A DNA stretch of 18,086 nucleotides from DATLZU01 sp035573855 (GTDB lineage Bacteria > Nitrospirota > Nitrospiria > Nitrospirales > Nitrospiraceae), in NCBI GenBank assembly GCA_035573855.1, contig DATLZU010000023.1:1-18086 (forward strand). Direction: 5' to 3'. The first letter of the stretch is position 1. Each line of letters begins with the position of its first letter. A model generated the notes under the pieces. That model did no database searches, was not told the origin of the DNA, and saw nothing but the letters and a program-made list of their open reading frames with translations. Below, piece after piece: positions 6,300 to 14,695 of this stretch. A program made the translations under genes and the position numbers.

Positions 6300-6883
6300 A
6301 CCGCGAGATTCTCCAGGCGGATCGGCACGGCTCCCAGACGGACCATCTCCTCCTCCGCCTTCCGCCCGTCGTCCGGTTGCACGTTCACGGCTCTGACGCC
6401 GTCCGTCAGAAGATAGACAGCATAGCCGAGTTTCCTCGCGTCTTTCACTGTGTTGAGCACGCAATAGTCGGTCGCCAGGCCGCCGATAAACAGGCGTCGC
6501 ACGCCGGCGGCTCGAAGCCACTCGTCGAGCGATGTGCCCTGAAACGCGGAGTAGGCATCCTGGTCCGGCTCAGTCGCTTTGTGGATGACCACGGCCGACG
6601 GGGGCGCCTGGAACCCCGGCGGTGGCAACGAACCGGGCGAACCGGCGACGCAGTGAACGGGCCATGGACCACCCTGTTCGCGGAAGGAACAGTGATTCGG
6701 CGGGTGCCAGTCGCGAGAGAGAAAGATCGGCAACCCGTGCGACTCAAAGCGGGCCATGTAGCGCATCAGGACGGGCACGACCTGATCGCCGTCCGGCACG
6801 CCCAACGCCCCGCCGGGAAGAAAGTCGTTCTGGACGTCGACGACGATCAGAGCGTCGCCCGGTTGCAGCGTCTCTGTGCTCAT
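6296..6883 (-). CDS. pncA: Nicotinamidase
   Basis: This enzyme hydrolyses nicotinamide to nicotinate and ammonia, feeding the next gene (pncB) in NAD salvage. It has the isochorismatase-like fold. The catalytic triad is visible as D16 (ALIVVDVQNDF), K102 (VIHKATEPDQDAYSAF) and C141 (GGLATDYCVLNTVKDA). The metal site is D58, H60 and H64 in SRDWHPPNHCSF. The length of 195 residues is normal. No good Shine-Dalgarno sequence lies before the ATG at 6883, so it may rely on coupling to the ACT-domain gene 28 bases upstream. Its stop overlaps the pncB start by four bases. No signal peptide is present, so it is cytosolic. Confidence 0.95.
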   Translation of the reverse strand: MSTETLQPGDALIVVDVQNDFLPGGALGVPDGDQVVPVLMRYMARFESHGLPIFLSRDWHPPNHCSFREQGGPWPVHCVAGSPGSLPPPGFQAPPSAVVIHKATEPDQDAYSAFQGTSLDEWLRAAGVRRLFIGGLATDYCVLNTVKDARKLGYAVYLLTDGVRAVNVQPDDGRKAEEEMVRLGAVPIRLENLAV

Positions 6884-6911
6884 AGCTGCGGCCGCGAGAT
6901 CTGCGTCCGAT

Positions 6912-7325
6912 CTACATGGCTCCCAGCAACTTGGCCGCTTTCTTTACGTCCCGCGGTTTGACCCAAAAGATCGCTCCGTACCGGCCCGATCCGGCCACCA
7001 CCGCGTCCAACGCCGTGACATTGATCTTTGCCCCGGCCAGCTGGGTGAGGACGTCCACCAACGCGCCGGGTCGATCGTCTCCCTCGATGAGGAAGCAGGT
7101 TTTTGGCGCCACGAGTTTCCACTTGGCGCGCTTGGCAGCCGTTTTGAACGCTTCGGGATCAGACGGAACGAAATCCATCTGGGAGCGCCGTCCGCGGGGA
7201 AACGCGGAGAACGCCAACAGGTTGACGCCGGCGTCCCGCAACATAGTGAGCGCGCCGGCGCCAATGCCCGGTTTGTCCGGAACCTGGACTTTGAAGTACT
7301 GCGCGGTGCGGATTGTGTCAGCCAT
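6912..7325 (-). CDS. Tandem ACT-domain protein
   Basis: ACT domains bind small ligands such as amino acids and usually control a linked enzyme. This 137-residue protein seems to consist only of two ACT-like units. The first (about 10-72) reads YFKVQVPDKPGIGAGALTML then DAGVNLLAFSAFP. The second (about 74-137) reads CFLIEGDDRPGALVDVLTQL then AGAKINVTALDAVV, with the usual Asp-x-PG turns (D17-P19-G20 and D84-P86-G87). The start at 7325 has a strong GGGAGG six bases upstream; an upstream ATG at 7388 adds an unlikely Cys-rich stretch. It lies first in a run with pncA and pncB, 28 bases before pncA. A sensor role in NAD or amino-acid metabolism is possible but is inference; no enzyme domain is attached. 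Confidence 0.8.
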   Translation of the reverse strand: MADTIRTAQYFKVQVPDKPGIGAGALTMLRDAGVNLLAFSAFPRGRRSQMDFVPSDPEAFKTAAKRAKWKLVAPKTCFLIEGDDRPGALVDVLTQLAGAKINVTALDAVVAGSGRYGAIFWVKPRDVKKAAKLLGAM

Positions 7326-7423
7326 GGGATCCTCCCTTGTTGGACACCGGAGCACGAAGGGACAAACGGTGTCGGAATTGTAGACCACGTTCGGGGGGCG
7401 AGGCCAGAGGCTCCTGCCGGCTC

Positions 7424-8698
7424 TTAGCTGGCTGAGGCCGGCCTACTGGGGGGTGTGGCGACCTGCGCGCCGAAGCCGGCGAAAAACCAGCCGTAAACCT
7501 TGGCCAGGGTCGTCCGTTCTAACAGGAATACAAGCAGGGCCGTGAGGACAATACTAAAGAGGACCACCGCATAGGCCAGGTTCTGGATCAATTCTCCCCC
7601 CTCGATGCCCTCGTGGAGCGGAATAGCGGCCAGCACAACCGCGGCCAGACCCTTCGGGGTCATGGCCGCCATCAGCGATGCGTCGGCGACCGGCGTGGAC
7701 TTCTGTACCGACAGTCGAACGACCGGAATGCGCAGGGCGAAGATCGTGACCGTGAGCAGGAACCCGAGGGAGATGACCCACAGGTCGGTCAGCTGCACGG
7801 ACAGGCCGACGTACACGAAGAAGAACGTCTTGAGCAGAAACGCCACCTCGGAAAAAAAGACCTTCTCGATCTCGTTGAAGGTGATGGGATCGTGCGGAAT
7901 GTAGCGCCGCCACGGGAGTATCTTGAACGTACCGATGTTGCCCAGCGTCACGCCAAAGGCCAACGCGGCGATATAGCCGCTGTAACCGAGAATCTCCGCG
8001 ATCCCGAATACGACAAACACGAAAGCCGGCGTGGTGAAGATGGCGTTCTTGAGCGTCCGCACTTTGTTGAGCAGAATCGACCACAAGTAACCGCTCCCGA
8101 TGCCGAGCAACGACGCCAGGACGAACGAAGACAGGATATGCCCCACCATCAGGCCCAGACGGAGCTGACCGAGCTTATACAGCTCGACCAGGGCCAACGC
8201 GACCACGATGCTGAACACGTCGCTCACCGCCGATTCGAGGAACAGAATGGTGCGGCTGGACTCCTGCATATCGAGCTGGCGAACGAGGGGCACGACCACG
8301 GCCGGAGAAGTGGACCCGACGATGGCCCCCAGCATGTAACAGACAATCGGGTCCATTTCCGTCAACGCCATCGCGACGGTCCCGACCGCCGCCATGGTGA
8401 CCAGGAAGCTCACCAGTGTCAGCGACGAGGTGCCGCGCATCGCTTTCCAGAGGACATCCAGGCTGATGCCCGATCCTTCTTCGAAGAGGAGAACAATCAG
8501 GGTGACCGTGGTGAACACGGATCCAACGACGCCGAAATGCGCGGGAGTGACGAGTCCCAGCAGGGGACCCAGGAGGAGCCCGATGATGATCAAGAGCAGG
8601 ACGTCCGGGAGTCGGGTCTGCTGGAAAACGCCTGTGAACAGATGGGCGAGGAAGACCAAAATGCCAACCGAGGTGATGGTAACGGCGATTTCGTCCAT
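7424..8698 (-). CDS. CPA-family cation/proton antiporter
   Basis: This is an inner-membrane antiporter that exchanges Na+ or K+ for protons, serving pH and salt balance. The 424 residues are almost wholly hydrophobic, with about 12-13 membrane segments and no cytosolic regulatory tail such as a TrkA-N domain. STSPAVVVPL (129-138) is the unwound helix-4 motif. LESAVSDVF (154-162) is the ion-binding helix 5, and there the usual Asn-Asp or Asp-Asp pair is S159-D160. AAMTPKGLAAVVLA (K349) is the conserved late helix of NhaP/Kef-type proteins, and R323 lies in helix ALRIPVVRL. The C-terminal tail is short. No gene directly downstream suggests a regulator. It is followed after about 98 bases by the ACT-pncA-pncB genes, though nothing shows a shared function. 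The specific ion cannot be read. Confidence 0.88.
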   Translation of the reverse strand: MDEIAVTITSVGILVFLAHLFTGVFQQTRLPDVLLLIIIGLLLGPLLGLVTPAHFGVVGSVFTTVTLIVLLFEEGSGISLDVLWKAMRGTSSLTLVSFLVTMAAVGTVAMALTEMDPIVCYMLGAIVGSTSPAVVVPLVRQLDMQESSRTILFLESAVSDVFSIVVALALVELYKLGQLRLGLMVGHILSSFVLASLLGIGSGYLWSILLNKVRTLKNAIFTTPAFVFVVFGIAEILGYSGYIAALAFGVTLGNIGTFKILPWRRYIPHDPITFNEIEKVFFSEVAFLLKTFFFVYVGLSVQLTDLWVISLGFLLTVTIFALRIPVVRLSVQKSTPVADASLMAAMTPKGLAAVVLAAIPLHEGIEGGELIQNLAYAVVLFSIVLTALLVFLLERTTLAKVYGWFFAGFGAQVATPPSRPASAS

Positions 8699-8953
8699 GA
8701 GGCAGAGTCTCCCGATTCCGGAGCGCCGACGCCTGCATTATGCAGGGAACGCCGTCTGATAGCAATCGGGCGAGGTGGTCGGAACAGCAGCCGTACTTAA
8801 GGGGTGATGCTCAGCGCCGGCGCCTCGCTCGCCGGCGGGCCTGCTGTCTGGCGCATCGACAGTGAGTGTGGGACAATGCGTCTGGCTGTCGGCCTTCCGC
8901 GCGCCGTCGGCCAGTGCGGAGGCAGGTTCCCGCACGACATCGGAGGATTGCCT
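8699..8953. other. Divergent intergenic region, antiporter / MscS
   Basis: The antiporter reads left and the MscS gene reads right, so promoters for both should lie here, but I cannot pick confident -35/-10 boxes. The right half is very GC-rich. CTGGCTGTCGGC (8882-8893) and GCCGTCGGCCAG (8903-8914) form an imperfect 12-bp hairpin with a 9-base loop, 39 bases before the MscS start, which could affect translation. An open frame from 8804 runs into the MscS gene, but its residues do not look like protein. Confidence 0.5.
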
Positions 8954-10660
8954 ATGGGAACGATGGCGAAACAAGCGTTGATGGTTTCGACCCTGCTCGC
9001 TCTGTTGACCGCGTCGCCCGCTTCGGCACAGGCTCCCGCGCCGCTGTCTGCTGAGAAACCGGCTGGGGCGCCTGTGCGGTTTGGAGAGGAGGATTTGTTG
9101 ACTGTCTACGACAGCGTGGGCGCCTTCACTCCGCAGGACCGGGCCGCGGCTATCGCCGAACGCTTGCGGCGCTTATCCACAGACCCGCTGACCGCGCCTG
9201 ATACGATCACGACGGTAGACCGAGAACACCTGACCGAGATTGTCGCCGGTGACAAGGTTGTCATGACGGTGACTGACGGCGATGCCCGTCCTTTGGGGAA
9301 GCCCAGGCAGACCGTCGCCAAAGAGTATGCGTTCAAAATCCGACAGGTCCTGAGTCGAACGCGCGAAGAGACCAGCTCGAAGGCAATCTTGATGGATGTG
9401 CTATTCGCGGTGATCGACACCCTCGTGCTTATCCTTGTGCTGGTGGTGTTTCACCGGTACTTTCCGAAGCTTTACACCACAATCGAAGATTGGCGGGGTA
9501 CCCGCATCAAGTCGATCAAGCTGCAACGGGTCGAGATCCTCTCGGCCAGCCAGATCGCCGAGGCGCTGATCGCCGCGGCCACGGCTGTTCGGGTGGTCGC
9601 GACCCTGCTGATTTTGTACTTTTACGTTTCCACCGTGCTCGGCGTGTTCCCTTGGACCAAGGGGATTTCGGCCCAGCTCTTCGGCGCTGTTCTGACCACG
9701 CTCAAGGCCATTGGGCAGGCGTTCGCGACCTATGTGCCGGACGTGGTCTCGATTATCGTCATCATCTTCGTGGTCCGGGTGATCATCAAACTGATTCATG
9801 TGGTCTTCCTGGGGATCGAGCGCGGGGCCGTGACCTTCGCGGGTTTTCATCGGGAATGGGCGGAGCCGACCTACAAAATCGTCCGGTTTTTGGTCATCGT
9901 GTTCGGCGCGGTCGCCATCTTTCCGTATATTCCCGGTTCCGATTCACCAGCCTTCAGAGGCATTTCCGTCTTTCTCGGCGTGCTGTTTTCCTTGGGCTCC
10001 ACCGGCGCTGTCAGCAATGTCGTATCCGGGATCGTGCTGACTTACATGCGGCCGTTCCGGGTCGGAGACCGCGTCAAGATTGCGGACACCGTCGGGGACG
10101 TGATCGAGAAAACGTTGCTGGTGACGCGGGTCCGGACGACGAAAAATGTGGAAATCACGGTTCCCAATGCCTTGGTCCTGGGCAGTCATATCGTGAATTA
10201 CAGCACGGTGGCCAAAGATTCCGGCTTGATTCTCCACACCAGCGTCACCATCGGTTACGACGCGCCGTGGCGGACGGTCCACAAGCTGTTGATCGATGCG
10301 GCCAAGGCGACCACCCATATTCTGCAGCGGCCGGAGCCGTTCGTGCTGCAGACCAGCCTGAACGATTTCTATGTCACCTATGAGATCAACGCCTACACCG
10401 ATCAGCCGAACAAGATGGCCGGTATTTATTCGGAACTGCATCAGAATATTCAGGACAAATTCAACGAGGCCGGTGTCGAAATCATGTCGCCCCATTATGC
10501 CCAGATCCGGGACGGGAACAAGACGACGATTCCGGAAGAATACCTGCCGAAAACCTATGAGGCTCCGGCGTTCAGAATTGCTCCGATCGAAACGTTCCTG
10601 GGCAGACAGGGCGAAAGCCGCGCGCAGCGAAATCCGAATAGTCCACGGGATCATTCGTGA
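8954..10660 (+). CDS. MscS-family mechanosensitive channel with N-terminal periplasmic domain
   Basis: This is a membrane channel expected to open under membrane tension and release ions or osmolytes. I start at 8954, where GGAGG lies seven bases upstream, giving 568 residues. Residues 1-26 form a signal peptide (LLALLTASPASAQA). A soluble periplasmic segment (about 43-140) contains FTPQDRAAAIAERLRRLSTD and VMTVTDGDARPLGK. Membrane helices follow at about 147-168, 206-232, 262-286 and 306-326. The pore-lining helix with the MscS core is at about 336-364 (LGSTGAVSNVVSGIVLTYMR), then PFRVGDRVKI and VPNALVLGSHIVNYS. The C-terminal cage domain runs to about 515, ending in EIMSPHYAQIRDG, with a short polar tail. 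It is larger than E. coli MscS (286 residues). Another MscS gene follows on the same strand after 51 bases. Confidence 0.92.
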   Translation: MGTMAKQALMVSTLLALLTASPASAQAPAPLSAEKPAGAPVRFGEEDLLTVYDSVGAFTPQDRAAAIAERLRRLSTDPLTAPDTITTVDREHLTEIVAGDKVVMTVTDGDARPLGKPRQTVAKEYAFKIRQVLSRTREETSSKAILMDVLFAVIDTLVLILVLVVFHRYFPKLYTTIEDWRGTRIKSIKLQRVEILSASQIAEALIAAATAVRVVATLLILYFYVSTVLGVFPWTKGISAQLFGAVLTTLKAIGQAFATYVPDVVSIIVIIFVVRVIIKLIHVVFLGIERGAVTFAGFHREWAEPTYKIVRFLVIVFGAVAIFPYIPGSDSPAFRGISVFLGVLFSLGSTGAVSNVVSGIVLTYMRPFRVGDRVKIADTVGDVIEKTLLVTRVRTTKNVEITVPNALVLGSHIVNYSTVAKDSGLILHTSVTIGYDAPWRTVHKLLIDAAKATTHILQRPEPFVLQTSLNDFYVTYEINAYTDQPNKMAGIYSELHQNIQDKFNEAGVEIMSPHYAQIRDGNKTTIPEEYLPKTYEAPAFRIAPIETFLGRQGESRAQRNPNSPRDHS

Positions 10661-10711
10661 GCGTCTTTGCCGTCCTTTTGTGTTTGTGAATGTGAGAGGG
10701 AAGGAAATGCG

Positions 10712-11608
10712 ATGGAGGCTCTGCGACGCGCATTCGAATCGATCAAGGATTGGCTTAACGTTCCACTGTTGAAAGGCGGTGCGACGCCGGTGACGCTGTG
10801 GACGCTTGTCTCCGTAGTCGTCCTCTTCATTCTGCTGCTGTGGTTGACGAAGAAACTCAAGGATTGGATCGTGCTGACCCTGCTCGCGAGAAGCCGGATC
10901 GACATCGGTGTTCGGCAGGCGACGGGTTCGATCGTCCGGTACGTGGTCATTGCGATCGGGTTCGTGGTCATTCTGCAGACCGTCGGAATCGACCTCAGCA
11001 CGGTGACAGTGCTGGCCGGCGCACTGGGCATCGGAGTCGGCTTCGGTCTGCAAACGATCACCAATAACCTGGTGAGCGGCCTGGTCCTCCTCTTCGAACG
11101 GCCGATTAAAATCGGAGACCGCATCGAGGTGGGGAGCGTGACGGGAAATGTCGTGAACATTTCGGCGCGCGCCACGACGGTGGTCACTAACGACAACATT
11201 GCGATTATCATTCCCAATTCCGAATTCATCTCTTCGAAAGTCACGAATTGGAGCTATACAACCAGGGACGTGCGGTTCACTGTTCCCATCGGCGTGTCCT
11301 ATCGCGAGGACCCCGAGGTGGTGCGAAAGCTCCTGCTAGAGGTCGCTGAGAGTCATCCCGGAGTGCTGAAAGACCGCAAGCCCGATGTGCTCTTCCAGGA
11401 GTTCGGCGAGAGTTCCTTGAAATTCATCCTGCGGGTCTGGACGAGGGACTATACGGATCGTCCCGGCGTGCTCCGGAGCGAGCTGAATTACGCCATCATC
11501 CGGAAGTTTCGCGAGCACGGGATCGAGATCCCGTATCCCCAACGCGACATTCACATCAAGAGCGGCAACTTGACGCTCGCGACGCCGGCGGTGTCGTCCG
11601 CCTCATGA
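10712..11608 (+). CDS. MscS-family small mechanosensitive channel
   Basis: The 298-residue size and layout match canonical MscS. Membrane helices lie at about 26-48 and 71-91, and the pore helix at about 98-128 has the Gly/Ala-rich packing motif (LAGALGIGVGFGLQ). The beta domain follows (RPIKIGDRIEVGSVTGNVVN, then IIPNSEFISSKVTNWS). The C-terminal alpha/beta domain runs to FREHGIEIPYPQRDIHI, the standard MscS ending. No signal peptide precedes the first helix. The start at 10712 has AAGGA about eight bases upstream; the frame is open to 10667 but those residues are Cys-rich and unlikely. The stop codon overlaps the start of the following porin gene (ATGA), a sign of translational coupling. 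It is one of three MscS genes in the window, and its pore helix differs clearly from the other two, so they are diverged paralogs, not copies. Confidence 0.94.
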   Translation: MEALRRAFESIKDWLNVPLLKGGATPVTLWTLVSVVVLFILLLWLTKKLKDWIVLTLLARSRIDIGVRQATGSIVRYVVIAIGFVVILQTVGIDLSTVTVLAGALGIGVGFGLQTITNNLVSGLVLLFERPIKIGDRIEVGSVTGNVVNISARATTVVTNDNIAIIIPNSEFISSKVTNWSYTTRDVRFTVPIGVSYREDPEVVRKLLLEVAESHPGVLKDRKPDVLFQEFGESSLKFILRVWTRDYTDRPGVLRSELNYAIIRKFREHGIEIPYPQRDIHIKSGNLTLATPAVSSAS

Positions 11609-12762
11609 TGGTCGCGGTTCTCTTGGCGGCGGGTGCGACGCTGACACTGGCGATCATTCCGGCCCGGTGTCTCGCCGACGAGCCTGGCGCCCGGACCGGC
11701 GACTGGCGTTACGGCGGGTTCGTCGATCTGAGCTACGCGGTCAACTTCAATTTTCCCGAAAATCATCTCTGGCGCAGCAAGACCACGACCCCGCGCGTCA
11801 ACGAACTGGCGCCAAACATGGTGGTGGGATACGCGCGCAAGAGACCTGGAGAGGACTCCAGGTGGGGAATGGAATTGGCGCTCCAGGCCGGCTATGACAC
11901 TCAAGATTTGGCTCCGGAGCCGATCAAAATCCGCGAGAAGCCGATCGATGGGGCGGACCTACTCCGCCGCGTCGGTCAGGCCAACGTCTCTTATCTGGCC
12001 CCGGTCGGCAGAGGGCTTACCCTTACAGCGGGAATCTTCAAAAGCTACATCGGTTACCAGTCGCTGTACGCGCGTGACAATCTCAACTACACACGGTCCT
12101 ATATGGCGGATCGCTCTCCCTACCTCCTCATGGGCGTCGCCGCGCGGTACCCGCTCCGCGACGACGTGAGCCTGGGCTTCTTCATCGTCAACGCCTATAC
12201 CCATCTCTCCCATATCAATGATCAGCCGAGTTACGGGGCCCAAATATCCTGGCGCCTGACGCCTAGGGTCACGGTGACCCAGAACCTCTATTACGGGCCT
12301 GATCAGGTGGACACGTCCTTGCGCTTTTGGCGGTTCTTCTCGGACAGCATCGTCGAATGGAAACGCGATCGCCTCACGCTGGCCGTGGCGTACGACATCG
12401 GGACCGAGAAAGCGGCCGAATCCCCCAACCATCCGCGGACCTTTTGGACCGCCGCGGCGGCCTTCGCCCGTTGGAACATTGCAGGACCCTGGAGCGTGGC
12501 GGTCCGTCCCGAATTCTACTGGGATCGCAATGGGCGGATGACCGGCTCCGAACAATTGCTCAAGGCCGTCACCACGACGCTCGAACACAAGGTGCGACTC
12601 GGCCCTCACACCGCATGGCTGCGGCTCGAGTACCGATTCGACGAATCCACCGGTCCCGGCGGAGGATTTTTCAAAGGCGGAGAAATCGCGCCGGGCGTGA
12701 TCGGGCTGACGGGCAGTCAACACCTGGCCATCGCGGCGCTGATCTGGGCGTTCGATTCGTAA
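11605..12762 (+). CDS. BBP2-type outer-membrane beta-barrel porin
   Basis: This is a 385-residue exported protein with a signal peptide (residues 1-24, VAVLLAAGATLTLAIIPARC then LA-DE). The mature part is rich in alternating amphipathic strands with Trp/Tyr girdles, such as DWRYGGFVDLSYAVNFNFPE and RWGMELALQAGYDTQ. It resembles the putative beta-barrel porin-2 (OmpL-like) family, where residues near PENHLWRSKTTTPRVNELAP are characteristic. It ends in WAFDS, not in a terminal Phe. It should sit in the outer membrane as a diffusion channel. The ATG overlaps the TGA of the upstream MscS gene, so the pair is probably made together. A second possible start, three bases later, gives nearly the same protein. 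The substrate is unknown. Confidence 0.82.
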   Translation: MMVAVLLAAGATLTLAIIPARCLADEPGARTGDWRYGGFVDLSYAVNFNFPENHLWRSKTTTPRVNELAPNMVVGYARKRPGEDSRWGMELALQAGYDTQDLAPEPIKIREKPIDGADLLRRVGQANVSYLAPVGRGLTLTAGIFKSYIGYQSLYARDNLNYTRSYMADRSPYLLMGVAARYPLRDDVSLGFFIVNAYTHLSHINDQPSYGAQISWRLTPRVTVTQNLYYGPDQVDTSLRFWRFFSDSIVEWKRDRLTLAVAYDIGTEKAAESPNHPRTFWTAAAAFARWNIAGPWSVAVRPEFYWDRNGRMTGSEQLLKAVTTTLEHKVRLGPHTAWLRLEYRFDESTGPGGGFFKGGEIAPGVIGLTGSQHLAIAALIWAFDS

Positions 12763-12901
12763 ACATGTTCCGAGATCGCCGACAACGAACGGCGAACAGC
12801 CGCGGCGCCGTCGCCGTGGATCGAGACCAGGGTCGGTTGCCGTCGCGACGCATCGGAATGAACGCGATGAACCGTCATATGAGGAACGTAGGCGGCAGGA
12901 C

Positions 12902-14569
12902 ATGAAGCTCTTAAGAGATGGCTTGCCAATCGGCGTGATCGGCGGCATCGCCTTGGTCACATCCGGCGCGCTGTTCGCGACGACGGCGGCGCAGCCGCAG
13001 CGACCATCGGAAGGCGTCGCCGAGCCGGAACCGCCGGCGATCGAAGAGAAGCTGCGGAAGCTGGAGCAACAAGGACCGCAACCGGAGCCGCAGCCGTCCG
13101 AAAGTCCTCAACCGCGTCCGAAAGCAAAAGCCCTCGAGCGCCTAAAGAAATTGGAACAGCGGCGGGAGGAGGAAAAGGCGAAAGAGCTGGAAGAACAGGG
13201 GCCGAAGGAGCGGGCCCGTCAGAAGATGCAGCAGCTCAAACAACCGACGGAACCGGCGGCGCCCCCGGCCTCCAAGGTCCGGGTCAAACAACTCCTCGGC
13301 GTGTACGGCGAGGTAGTCGGCATCTACGACGAAATTCTGCAGAAGACGGAGCCGGGGCCGGGGACGCTCTATCGCGCGTTGAAAGGCCCGGCCTGGCTGG
13401 TGCTTGGCGGGGAGCATCGAACCCGCTATGAGACCCTGGATGGACGATTCCGCGCCGGTGAAGTCGGCAGCGACCAGCAACTGGCTTTGCGCACGAGGCT
13501 CCTCTTCGGGATTCAAGACATCTTCGATCCGGTTCGCCTCACCGTGGAGCTGCAGGATTCCCGCGCGTCTCTCACCGATTCAGGGTCCTTCGTGACCAGC
13601 AACCACGTGAACCAGACCGATATTCAGCAACTCCACATCGATTTCGTTTCCGACAACTTGCTAGGCATGGGCCTACCGACGGAGCTGAATATTGGGCGGG
13701 TCAACATGGACCTCGGCAGGGGAAGGTGGGTCGCCCGCAATAACTTTCGTAACGCGACCAACGCCTTCGACGGAGCCCATTGGAGCCTGGGCGAGCGGAA
13801 CCGATGGCATCTGCATAGCTTCGTCGTATGGCCGGTTGAGCAGTTCCACAGAAAAGCCGATCACGTTTTCACTGAAAACCCCACCACCCTGTGGGGGGCA
13901 TATGTTCAGCTTCCACCTCTAGAGTGGTTCCGCGCGGAATTGTCCTATCATGGCCATGCCAGCCGGAGAGAAGCCGGAGATTTCACGATGCTCGGCGCCA
14001 GGATCTTCAAACTCGGCGGGGTGAGCCGGCTCGAGTTTGAAGTCGAGACGGACTATCAGTTCGGCAATATCGCGCCGACCATTGGCTTCGGCCATTTTCA
14101 CCACGGGGAATTCGGCTACACGTTCGATCTGCCTTGGACGCCCCAGCTTTTGTTCAAATTCGATTATGCCAGCAACGGGTTCGACACCCTTTACGGGCGG
14201 CGCTCGTTCGAGTTGATGCCGACGGGTATTTTCGGCGCCGTTCAGCGCAGCAATGTAATCTATCCCGGCTACCGCGTCCTCGTGAAGCCGGCCAAGCGGG
14301 TCTACCTGTTCGTGCAACATCGACCAGCCTGGTTGGCTGACGGGCGAGGGCATTGGGTCGGCACCGGGCTGCAGGATCCGACCGGCTCGGCCGGAACGTT
14401 CCTCGGACATATTGTCGAGCTGCGCGCCCGATGGGGCCTAACGGATTATGCCTTTCTTCAGGCCGGATTCACGCATTTCGCGTTCGGGTCGTTTCCGCAA
14501 CGGGCGCCGGGCAGTCCGGGCGCCTCACACTCGAACTACGGGTACGTGGCGACCGAATTCATGTTTTGA
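12902..14569 (+). CDS. Alginate-export-type outer-membrane barrel with coiled-coil N-terminus
   Basis: The C-terminal portion (about 165-555) resembles the alginate export (AlgE-like) barrel family. It shows strand pairs with RTRYETLDGRF, QLALRTRLLFG and LTVELQDSRA, then GRVNMDLGRGRWVARNNFRN, FDYASNGFD and a final FMF with the terminal Phe typical of outer-membrane proteins. Members also transport other compounds, so alginate should not be assumed. The N-terminus has a signal-like segment (residues 1-30), then a Pro/Glu/Lys-rich region (31-125) with repeated LRKLEQQGPQ, LKKLEQRREEE and LEEQGPKERAR elements. This part is predicted to be coiled coil and would extend into the periplasm. A weak Shine-Dalgarno (GGCGG/AGGA) precedes the start. 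It follows the BBP2 porin after 139 bases and is 3' terminal in the rightward cluster. Confidence 0.8.
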   Translation: MKLLRDGLPIGVIGGIALVTSGALFATTAAQPQRPSEGVAEPEPPAIEEKLRKLEQQGPQPEPQPSESPQPRPKAKALERLKKLEQRREEEKAKELEEQGPKERARQKMQQLKQPTEPAAPPASKVRVKQLLGVYGEVVGIYDEILQKTEPGPGTLYRALKGPAWLVLGGEHRTRYETLDGRFRAGEVGSDQQLALRTRLLFGIQDIFDPVRLTVELQDSRASLTDSGSFVTSNHVNQTDIQQLHIDFVSDNLLGMGLPTELNIGRVNMDLGRGRWVARNNFRNATNAFDGAHWSLGERNRWHLHSFVVWPVEQFHRKADHVFTENPTTLWGAYVQLPPLEWFRAELSYHGHASRREAGDFTMLGARIFKLGGVSRLEFEVETDYQFGNIAPTIGFGHFHHGEFGYTFDLPWTPQLLFKFDYASNGFDTLYGRRSFELMPTGIFGAVQRSNVIYPGYRVLVKPAKRVYLFVQHRPAWLADGRGHWVGTGLQDPTGSAGTFLGHIVELRARWGLTDYAFLQAGFTHFAFGSFPQRAPGSPGASHSNYGYVATEFMF

Positions 14570-14695
14570 TTCCGGCGGAGCGGGGCGCGAGCTTTTGGTA
14601 AGACCTCGATGGAGGGGTCGCAAGGCGGCCGCGGAAGCGTCGCTTGTTGGGTGCCGTCGCAGAGAACCCGCCATCCGCGGTTGCTCAGGCCGGGC

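Noticed and set aside
5454..6416. 320-residue rightward open frame opposite pncB
   Set aside because: It lies antisense to strongly recognised pncB and has no protein-like motifs.
7613..8800. 395-residue rightward open frame opposite the antiporter
   Set aside because: It mirrors the antiporter codons; the translation is a Gln/Arg/Asp/His-rich string without domains. High GC in third positions keeps the opposite strand open.
8804..8953. Upstream extension of the first MscS gene (50 extra residues)
   Set aside because: GGAGG sits seven bases before ATG 8954, and a clean signal peptide begins there; the upstream residues are not signal- or domain-like.
9944..11053. 369-residue leftward open frame opposite both rightward MscS genes
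   Set aside because: It spans the junction of two clear MscS genes and has a low-complexity Arg/Gln/His composition with no recognisable domain.
12765..12905. Possible 46-residue Arg-rich protein overlapping the AlgE-type gene start by ATGA
   Set aside because: The overlap is suggestive, but there is no ribosome binding site, the composition is random-looking, and the frame is simply a continuation of a shadow of the porin gene.
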